Shown here: one piece after another, positions 55,326-64,000 of the stretch
Layout of the letters: each line of letters starts with the position of its first letter
Position numbering within the stretch: the first letter of the stretch is position 1
NCBI RefSeq assembly: GCF_943734655.1
Contig: NC_071354.1
Location: forward strand, 136,572,642 to 136,636,641
Origin: Sabethes cyaneus
Lineage: Eukaryota; Arthropoda; Insecta; Diptera; Culicidae
Direction: 5' to 3'
Length of the DNA stretch: 64,000 nucleotides
The notes under the pieces: model-generated
Told to the model about the DNA's origin: nothing
The model's input: only the letters and a program-made list of their open reading frames with translations
Databases searched by the model: none
Translations under genes and position numbers: made by a program

Positions 55326-57160
55326 GTTGATTATAAAGTGGAGGGTAGGCGGCCTACCTGTTGATCTGTTTCTGGACGATCGTAAAGCCAATGTTGCTCG
55401 CGATAAATGCAACCTCTTTGCTACTCACTTCAAGCAGGCTTTTAATCGTGCTCCTGCTTCCTCAGAACAAATTGCTTATGCTGTGAGAAACACACCTAAC
55501 GAAGTCATCAACCTCAACGTCTTTCGTGTAACGGAGGAGATTGTGAAAACTGCCATCGAAAAATTAAAATATTCGTTAGTGGCCGGACCTGACGGTATTC
55601 CATCTTGCACCCTGAAAAAGTGTTCTACTGTTCTCGCTAGACCTCTCTCACTGTTGTTTAATGCTTCAGTTCAGCAGTGTAAGTTCCCTACTCTATGGAA
55701 AGAATCAGTAATGTTCCCTGTACACAAGAAGGGTGATAAGCGCAACGTACAAAACTATCGAGGGATTACATCGTTATGCTCAAGTTCTAAAGTGCTCGAG
55801 ATAATCGTGAACGACGCTTTGTTCGCTAGCTGCCAACACTACATTTCCTCAGACCAGCATGGTTTTTTCCAAAACGTTCAGTCTCCACGAATCTCGTCGA
55901 TTTCGTCTCGTTCTGCCTGCGCAACATGAATGAAGGGGTGCAAATTGATGCAGTGTATACGGACCTGAAAGATGCGTTTGATCGGGTGGATCACGGCATC
56001 CTCCTTGCTAGGCTGGAGAAGCTGGGAGTTTCCGCACCGTTCTGCAAGTGGCTACGTTCGTACCTAACACACCGTAGGCTAAGTGTGAAGATCGGATCAG
56101 AGATCTCCGACTCGTTCAACAACATCTCTGGCGTGCCACAGGGGAGCAACCTTGGACCCTTGCTCTTTTCTCTTTTTATAAACGAACTATCAGCTCTTCT
56201 GCCACCTGGCTGTCGATCTTTCGATGCTGACGATGTAAAATTCTTTAAAGCAATTAAAAGGGACTGCGACTGCATTGAACTGCAATACCTTGTGGATAAA
56301 TTTGAAGATTGGTGCTCGAATAACATGCTTACCGTCAGCATCTCAAAGTGTTTCGCCATCTCCTTTCATCGATAAAATAAGCCCATAGCTTTTAGCTACA
56401 ACATGGCAGGACATTTGTTACAACGCGTCTATCACATTCGTGATCTTGGTGTCGTCCTGGATAGCGCACTAACTTTCCGTATACACTACAACGACATTAT
56501 CTCCAGAGCCAATAAGCCACTTGGATTTACTTTTAAAATCGCCAAGGAGTTCCGTGACCCGTACTGGTTTCGATCTTTGTACTATGCACTTGTAAGGTTT
56601 GTTTTGGAATTCGGATCAGTGATCTGGTGTCCATATCAACAAATTTGGATCACTAGAATCGAAGCAGTGCAGAAAAAATTTCAACGGAATTCTTTGCGCA
56701 GTCTTCAATGGCGCGATCCCAGAAACCTTCCGCCATATGAGGAACGCGAACGCTGCCGTCTGCTTAACTTGGAGACTCTTGAAAGAATACGTGCCAACGC
56801 TCAAGCCACGTTCCTGGCTAGATTGCTACTAGGAGATATTGACAGCCCCACTCTTCTGAGTCAACTAAATCTGTATGCTCCTGTACGACCCCTCAGAACC
56901 AGGTATTTCCTGCACCTGCAGGGACGGAATGCAAACTAGGGACTGTACGACCCTATCCGATTTATGGCAATGCGGTTCAACGAACTCTACGATTGGTTCG
57001 ATTTCAACATGACGCCTAATAATTTTCAACGACGACTCTCTCGTAGACGATAAATTTGTAATTGTACTATTGTATGTATTTACTGTCATATGTATTTAAA
57101 TCATGAAGACCACCTTGTGTCCGATGATTTTTTTTACAAATAAACAAATAAACAAATCAT
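55326..57160 (+). pseudogene. Jockey-like LINE, 5'-truncated and inactivated
   Basis: The coding remnant runs about 55340-57053: pre-RT segment, RT (GPDGIPSCTLKK, HKKGDKRNVQNYRGITS, VYTDLKDAFDRVDHGILLA, GVPQGSNLGPLLFSLFIN) and thumb/C-terminal region. Defects: one base is missing in a T run near 55867, there are in-frame stops at 56373-56375 and 56937-56939, and the catalytic YADD is replaced by DADD (55926 frame, SFDADDVKF). The 3' tail is AAATAAAC repeats at about 57137-57158. The endonuclease domain is absent through 5' truncation. It inserted into the Helentron helicase. Jockey versus a related clade is not settled. Confidence 0.8.
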
Positions 57161-58324
57161 ATATTCCGGATACAGGGACAACCAGCAGTTGGCGAGCGCG
57201 CGCTCGAAGGTTCATAAAATGAGCGTTATAGAGACCGGTGACTTACTATTTGTTGAATTTTGCAGTAGGGATGCCATATATGATAACAATTCCCAAGTAA
57301 CAAAATTCATTTTAAGGTGCACTTGAAGAGGTTTCCAGCATTTTCTTCTTAAAACCGATCATAAATCTTATAATTCTACAAAATTGCGATAAAACTGTCA
57401 TAAAACCCTTATAAAACTAGGGAGGCCCACACTAAAGAAGGTTCTTAAGAATAATTCCAAAGGTCCTTTTAAAACTTGTAATTTTTATCGATACCTATTT
57501 ATAGTGACTTTCAAGAGTCGCTTGAAACTAAAAGAAAACCACCACAAGTGTTGCTGATTTTATGGTTGTCTTCTCAAAGAACGCTTGCAAGACAACATAC
57601 ACTTTTCGCAGCCGTAAAGTTTTTAATTGACTGAGAGCTTTAAGAGAAAAAAGCATTCACGGATATTACTTTTCCAAAATGGATATAAATGAAAATTGAA
57701 AATAAAAATGGTAACAAAAGCAACTGCTTTGTTGCCCATAAATAAAAAAAAATTCATGCCACGCTCAGTTTGTCGATCTTTTGTGACATGAAAGTTATAA
57801 AATTTTAACGCGCCGGTTATTTTTGCTAGATTTTTAAAAAATATAATTAATAAAAAAAATTCAATAGTTTCATTAAAAAGTTGATAGCTACCAAATTTTT
57901 AACAAATTGCGGCGAAAAGCCTTTTATATGTTCAAACATTTATTTAAAAAGATAAGATCACTTATGGTATTGCAAAACACTATATTTATAAACGCCCATA
58001 TTCAATAGGCTACAATTTCAAAAGCAGTCAAAACAGTCCTGTTCGCCATTTTTTCAATGGTTTTATCTAAGTCAACCAGAAAGCGATTCTTAGACTAACA
58101 TTTCTTGCATAAGACAAAGAAAACTTTTCCAAGAGGGCAATAAGTTCATCTATACTTATTGCATTCTTGAAGAAGACAAGCTGCGCTTGCATAAGAATTG
58201 TTAGTATTACTTAAGGGAACCAAGCTTTTCACAACCATTCTAGTATAAACAAAGAAAACGTCAACGTGTCGATGTTTGTGCTGGAGATGCATATACTTAG
58301 CCCTTTAGCGCGATAATTTCAAAG
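57161..58324. other. Unresolved repeat-like spacer
   Basis: AT-rich and non-coding. 'ttcccaagt' at about 57290 is inverted as 'acttggggaa' at about 60030, so 57290-60040 may be one degenerate inverted-repeat element, but the terminal repeat is too short to be sure. Confidence 0.35.
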
Positions 58325-59258
58325 TAGGGGAACTGTGGGTAAAATGAACAGGTAGCCAAATTGCCAGTAAACCGCTTAAAATCTGTACCAGATTAATAGG
58401 TATCTTCTCCTAGAAGTATTTCAAGCTGTTTGAGACAATACGTGGTGAGCATAAGTTTTCTAATGTGAAAAAAATTGAAAAAGGAGAAAATATTTGTTGA
58501 AATCTGACGCTGATGGTAATTTCCACTAATAGTATATAAGCTTTTTTGGCGAAACAAATTAAATTTCGACTATTGGTATCATTTAGTGTTGTTTGCTTAT
58601 CACTGTCCTGCGGATCTGTCGAAAGTTCCAAATATTTTTATCAACTGTTTGTTTATAATAAACACTAGAAAACAATTGGTGTTTTGGGGGCAAAATGAAC
58701 ACTTCACTATGGGGGCAAAATGAACTATGTGTACAATGATGTTTTATTTTCCATATATCAGCAGCCAGAACCTAATTACAATTCAATCAATAAAAATGAT
58801 CGAGTCTCTCGAAAAATAACAGAAAATGACCGATGAAGCGAGTTGAAAGTCAAGCATTATATGAACGTGGCGAAGATACATTATGTTAACTTTGTGGAGT
58901 CCTATTTTAATTTTAGCAGCCTTGTTGAATATCTACAGCTTATGTAGAACAATGATAAGGTAAAATAATGTTTAATTTATCCAAACTACATGTTAACTTT
59001 AGTTTTCTATGACATGTTCATTTTGCCCTCATTGCATGTTCATTTTACCCACACGAAAAAAATCAGGCTCGAATGTGACACTTTCGAAAATAAGGAATTT
59101 TTCATGACAAATCGTCCTTTTTCAAACATCTTTATATTTTGCTACGTGTAATATGAATCCAGCTTTCAATTCATGTAGTGCGTTCAGCATTTGGTTGGTT
59201 CCTGGGGAAGCAAATGGCGACATTGCTAAGGGCGTTCATTTTCCCCCCAGTTCCCCTA
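58325..59258. mobile_element. MITE with TA target and reiterated AAAATGAAC/GTTCATTTT
   Basis: TA|GGGGAACTGTGGGTAAAATG at the left is matched inversely by ...CCCCAGTTCCCC|TA at 59258. The phrase aaaatgaac (or gttcatttt) occurs at 58340, 58692, 58715, 59016, 59037 and 59233. It is non-coding, and follows the same plan as 2800-3699. Confidence 0.75.
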
Positions 59259-60092
59259 CAGCAGACATGTTGATTGTCAATATAAAGTGATTTTCAAAAT
59301 TAAAAGAGGACTGCACGACAGTACCATGAGGAAAATTTATTCTACAGAATGTTTTATACACTTTATCGTTATCATCGCTTTTACAAAATACGCTTCAATT
59401 GCTTCGATCCCTTGAATCATTTTCCAAACAAAGATACTAACTAGTGATATAGAGGTCATTCAGTTTAAAAAACACAAACAACTCTAAAGGAAACCCGCAC
59501 CGTCTCCGGCAAAACACAAATTTATTTAATTACGTACAAATCTACCACTGATAAATCATCACCGGCACCGTTCCCCAGCTCTGCTGCTCTCGTCATTCAT
59601 TTTGTGACTCCGCTGATTGTTTATATGAAAGAGTTTTCAAAATATTGGGCCGATTTTTGCTTAATTTCCGTTTGAAAGATCCATATTTCTTCAATTTTCT
59701 TCTAGTTCAGCCATCCGTTTTGACAGATCAGTTGTTTACGCTAGAATGTTCTTTCTTAAGAGTATGATTTCTCTTTCAAGAATACACGGTTTTAAGAGAG
59801 TTTTATGGCAGTATTGTTGAGATAAACCAATCTTGCAGAAGAATGTCATAAATTTTTGTCAAATCTATTGCTAAACTTTAAGGAGCGTCGTTTTTAAGCA
59901 TAAATCAAGTATCCCTTAAAACTGCTTATAAGGTGAATTACACTTATTGATAATACAGTTTTATGCGTGTTTCTTCAAGTCTCCTTCAGTCATACTTCAG
60001 AAATATTAATCAAATAATATAAAATTCACTTGGGGAAAAACATTATAAAATCTGATACACCTAGCAATGCTTTGATAAAACTACTATAAGAA
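59259..60092. other. Unresolved repeat-like spacer
   Basis: Right half of the region discussed at 57161-58324. No gene. Confidence 0.35.
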
Positions 60093-60856
60093 ATGAATAA
60101 GACCAATTGGCTTTTGGATTGTTACTTGGGAAGCAACGTAGACGTAGAAGATGGTATCGTAAATGGCGCGATGGGTGAGTTAAACTATGTTGAATACAGC
60201 GAAGATGATCCACGGCAACACATTGTCAAGATTTGGCTCAAATTTGAAAACGACTCCATTGGAAAGGTCTTGCGGGTCAAATCGAGGCCCGCTGTGTACT
60301 CTAAGCCTGACGTTCTTCAGCTCGATTGGACACCTATTGAAAAGCGATCTGCAAATATTAAGCTAAGTAGTAGCATTAAGTGCAAACGTATACAATTGCT
60401 TTTAGTAGGTGCGAATGCTCTTACTGTACACAAGAGTCAAGGCGGCATATTTCCTGAAATCGTGTACGAGTATGGCAAGGGACAGGAACAGCAGTTGGTG
60501 TACGTGGGAATGTCCAAGAGTTACATCGATTGAAGGATTGTACTTGACGAATAATAGAGGCATATTTCAGTTTTACCATGCAGTTCCCATCACCGAGAAT
60601 CCAGGAATTACGGACGGCACTTAGGTGCCTGGAAAACCACAAATTGGTTACTTTAGGTACTGGACTTCTAGAATTTAAATCTAACGTAAGCCATTTTGCT
60701 GTGCTGCTGAGCCTGAATGTACAGAGTCTAAACGCACATTCAGCAGATATTTCAACCGATGCGGTTCTCAGACAGGCAGATATCCTTGCGCTCAGCGAAA
60801 CAAGGATGGACAGTAATGAAGTTATTTCCATATCGACATTAGTGCCATGTACCTGA
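60093..60856 (+). pseudogene. Helentron helicase C-terminus plus endonuclease remnant
   Basis: 60093-60533 encodes the last helicase motifs (GSNVDVEDGIVNGAMGEL, ALTVHKSQGG.F, QQLVYVGMS). One extra A near 60516 shifts the frame; the next frame continues with RVTSIEGLYLTNN. A second shift near 60580 leads to 60578-60856, with LSLNVQSLNAHSADI and ADILALSETRMD: the start of an exonuclease/endonuclease/phosphatase domain. Helicase followed by such an endonuclease is characteristic of Helentron-type elements. Its upstream helicase part lies at 55063. It ends before the endonuclease active site is complete, so it is dead. Confidence 0.75.
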
Positions 60857-61027
60857 TTTGATCAGTTAGTAAGTTTCTGATTAGCCAAATCAATTTTTGC
60901 CTTTCTACTATATGAAAATATAGTATAAAGGTATAGGAATCACTCGAAAAACCGAAAATCCAAAGAAAGCCTAGCGGGACGAATGTCATATACTATTCGA
61001 CTCAGTTTCGAAAACTGAGCATTTTCT
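60857..61027. other. Flank of the TG microsatellite
   Basis: 'tactattcgactcagtttcg' just before, and 'ggagatggctggaccgattt' just after, the TG run look like conserved flanks of a dispersed microsatellite-bearing repeat; only one copy is in the window. Confidence 0.4.
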
Positions 61028-61799
<772 letters not shown>

Positions 61800-61815
61800 A
61801 TGGTCGATTGTATTC

Positions 61816-62275
61816 AATGTATGTATGTGTATGTATGTAGGCATGCGTGTAGGCATGCGTGTATGTATGTATGTATGTATGTATGTATGTATGTATGTAT
61901 GTATGTATGTATGTATGTATGTATGTATGTATGTATGTATGTATGTATGTATGTATGTATGTATGTATGTATGTATGTATGTATGTATGTATGTATGTAT
62001 GTATGTGTGTATGTATGTATGTATGTATGTATGTATGTATGTATGAATTTATTTATTTATTACTATTTGATGGGGCTTTCAACCGTTGGTTGGTTCGCCC
62101 CAACGTATAGATGTATGCGTGTATGTGTGTATGCATGTATGTATGTATGTATGTATGTATGTATGTATGTATGTATGTATGTATGTATGTATGTATGTAT
62201 GTATGTATGTATGTATGTATGTATGTATGTATGTATGTATGTATACGTGTATTTGTGTATGTATGTACATGCGAT
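61816..62275. repeat. (TATG)n microsatellite in two blocks
   Basis: GTAT/TATG tetramers fill about 61816-62045 and 62112-62265, with a few variants (TGTG, CATG). The blocks are separated by a 66-base insert with a hairpin module. The 171-codon Cys-Met-Tyr-Val frame is a translation of the repeat. Confidence 0.97.
62071..62102 (+). other. Two-stem hairpin module, copy B
   Basis: Outer stem TGGGG (62071-62075) with CCCCA (62098-62102), spacer CTTT, inner stem CAACC/GGTTG, loop GTT, right spacer GTTCG. Several stem pairs differ from copy A in a compensating way. Confidence 0.65.
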
Positions 62276-62621
62276 TTGCAATTTTAAAATTTGCATAGAA
62301 ATACAAGAAGAGTGAGAAACATTTCAACTTTTATTTTCTTTACTTGCTGTTACTCGCAATCGGACGAGCAAAGCAAAAAGCGAAGAAAAGTATTTGATTT
62401 AATCATATAGGTATAGTGGCGTATAGTATTGAAAATACTAATGAGTTGATTTTCCCAAATAAATTTATACCAATTTCAAACAAATTTTGCGCATCAATAA
62501 ATGCTTTTCCAATCAATAGATGCTAGAGCTTCGAAATTTTATATGAAAAAGAGGAAGAAAGGTTACTAATAATTCTGTACGATTTGTTTTCGCTAGTGAC
62601 ATTTTAAAAGATAATATCATA
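62276..62621. other. Spacer, nothing recognised
   Basis: AT-rich, no supportable feature. Confidence 0.4.
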
Positions 62622-62623
62622 TA

Positions 62624-63048
62624 CCGTGGACCCCCGTTCGTTTGACCGTTTTTAATCTGAACACTTTTTAATTTGAACCCCGCTGGTTTGCACGATGTGC
62701 AAATTAAAAATGGTTCAAATGTCATTCTCAATATGGTATCATTTGCCTTCGCAGACAATGCACATAAACACGATTTGTTTGTACTGATCTAGCGTGTTTA
62801 ATTCTAGTTTAATCAGTTTCACATTTCGTTTCCCAACGATTACGATAGAAATCCGATCGGAGAATAACATATTCGCTGTTTGCAATTACCAACTAAACGA
62901 GACTAAATCAAACCACCAAAACAATAACAAAAAGCAGGGCGACCAGTTCATATAAGTTTCAGCATATTTAGGGTTGCTAGTTGTTCAAATTAAAAACGAA
63001 CCCCGTTAGTTTGCATGAGGAATCGTTCAAACGAACGGGGGTCCACTG
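62624..63048. mobile_element. Pogo-type MITE with TA target
   Basis: TA|CCGTGGACCCCCGTTCGTTTG at the left is matched inversely by CAAACGAACGGGGGTCCACTG|TA-type text at the right (TA at 62622-62623 and 63049-63050). The phrase ttgaacccc/gttcaaa recurs on both sides. It is non-coding. Confidence 0.85.
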
Positions 63049-63194
63049 TATCATGTATCATTTTTAATAAATAAATAAATATGGATCCACTCATACCAGC
63101 AAAAATTAACAAGCGCCAAAAATTATATCGATCATATGGCCATCCTCAAGCATGTTTATGGCGCTGCTTTTGTTTCTTTGATCTCATCGTTGCC

Positions 63195-63420
63195 TAAAAT
63201 ATCTAACGGGCAATATCGTATAAACGATACGATCAAGCTAAAGACTATTTTTTCATTAAAGTTTATTCAAAAAAAGCTCAAGTTTTGATTTTCATGCAAA
63301 AATAATTACCTGCAAGAGCGCCAACTAAAAAAAATTTCTCTTTTTCGTTTTTCATATCTAATGCTCTACTCAGTTATTTTTTCAAATTCATATATTACCT
63401 TTTTTGGATAAGGATTTTGA
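63195..63420. repeat. One-ended copy of the TTAA MITE at 31053
   Basis: 'atctaacgggcaatatcgta' and 'aaaaaagctcaagttttgattttcatg' (split blocks) follow the left half of 31053-31571. No right end was found. Confidence 0.6.
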
Positions 63421-64000
63421 AAAATAGGGAACGGATATTTAAAAATATAGTCAAGCTAATTATAGATGTTTCTGAGAAATTAAAAAATAATTATTGCGGC
63501 AGTAGAAAGGCTAGGTCACACCGCTAGGTGGATTAATTCGGGTTTTTTTAATAATTGTTACTCTGTAGTGTTAATTCACCACTATCTTAACCAGAGACAA
63601 TGTGAGTTCTTCCCTTCAACCCTTTAAACAAACCAGTTGAAATATTCGGACAAGCGACACCAACTCAATAATGTTGCCACCGAGCATCAGATGTAAGAAA
63701 AAGAATGTCATTTAAGATTATATACCACACATTACTTTAATTCACAGTGTCCAAACAGAAAACTTAAATAAACAGCATTATCATGATGTCTGATTTCGAC
63801 CTCATGCTGCTCTAAATAACGGTTTAGCATGTGCCAGATTGCTTATAATTTACACGATGTAATAATCTGATCTGCAAATTCATAAAATCAATAATCATTT
63901 CTATTTCACAGTGCCTATCTATGACCATTGTAATACGCAGTTACGGTTACTTCTTTCAAATATTAAGACAAACATTTTGATCAAACGTCTTTTACGTAGT
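63421..64000. other. AT-rich spacer, nothing recognised
   Basis: No gene or repeat end seen to the window edge. Confidence 0.5.

Overview
The window looks like nuclear DNA of a mosquito, most probably a culicine (Aedes/Culex-like). It is AT-rich and sparse in host genes. It is full of transposon families of mosquito type: LOA-, RTE- and Jockey-like LINEs, tRNA-derived SINEs, a Helentron, and many TA-, TTAA- and 8-bp-target-site inverted-repeat elements. The one clear host gene also has an insect exon structure. The species assignment is inference.

Host gene: on the minus strand, positions 13703-16625 hold four spliced coding exons of a TRIM-NHL protein of the LIN-41/TRIM71/Wech (dappled) group. 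The exons were joined by hand from GT/AG sites and give 798 residues with two B-boxes, a coiled coil and six NHL blades. The repeat-poor stretch 10740-13702 downstream is a likely 3' UTR, and it holds a 7-base let-7 seed match 126 bases past the stop. No other host gene could be supported.

Layout: 1-9640 is AT-rich spacer with fold-back and inverted-repeat elements. 9641-10600 has a SINE and an RTE relic. 10740-16632 is the wech locus, and 16633-22068 is upstream or intronic sequence with hAT-like, mariner-like and tandem-unit repeats. 22069-35200 is mixed spacer with SINEs, MITEs and a hAT-like element holding an RTE relic. 35250-41000 is a 12-bp satellite cut up by insertions. 41040-45215 has an RTE relic, a young SINE and a pogo-like element with a nested retro-insertion. 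45216-47490 shows nothing recognisable. 48104-53920 is a complete LOA-clade LINE with both ORFs open and a target-site duplication. 54077-60856 is a broken Helentron (helicase plus endonuclease) split by a Jockey-like LINE and other repeats. 61028-62275 has two long microsatellites. 62624-64000 has a pogo-like MITE and a TTAA-type MITE end.

The most notable observations are: (1) several MITE families with unrelated sequences that share one design, a TA target, short terminal repeats and one short phrase repeated many times near the ends; (2) a roughly 32-base two-stem hairpin found three times with compensatory base changes; (3) the apparently intact LOA element; (4) the let-7 seed match at wech; (5) the nested Helentron/LINE; and (6) two non-coding retro-insertions recognised only by their 21- and 24-bp target-site duplications.
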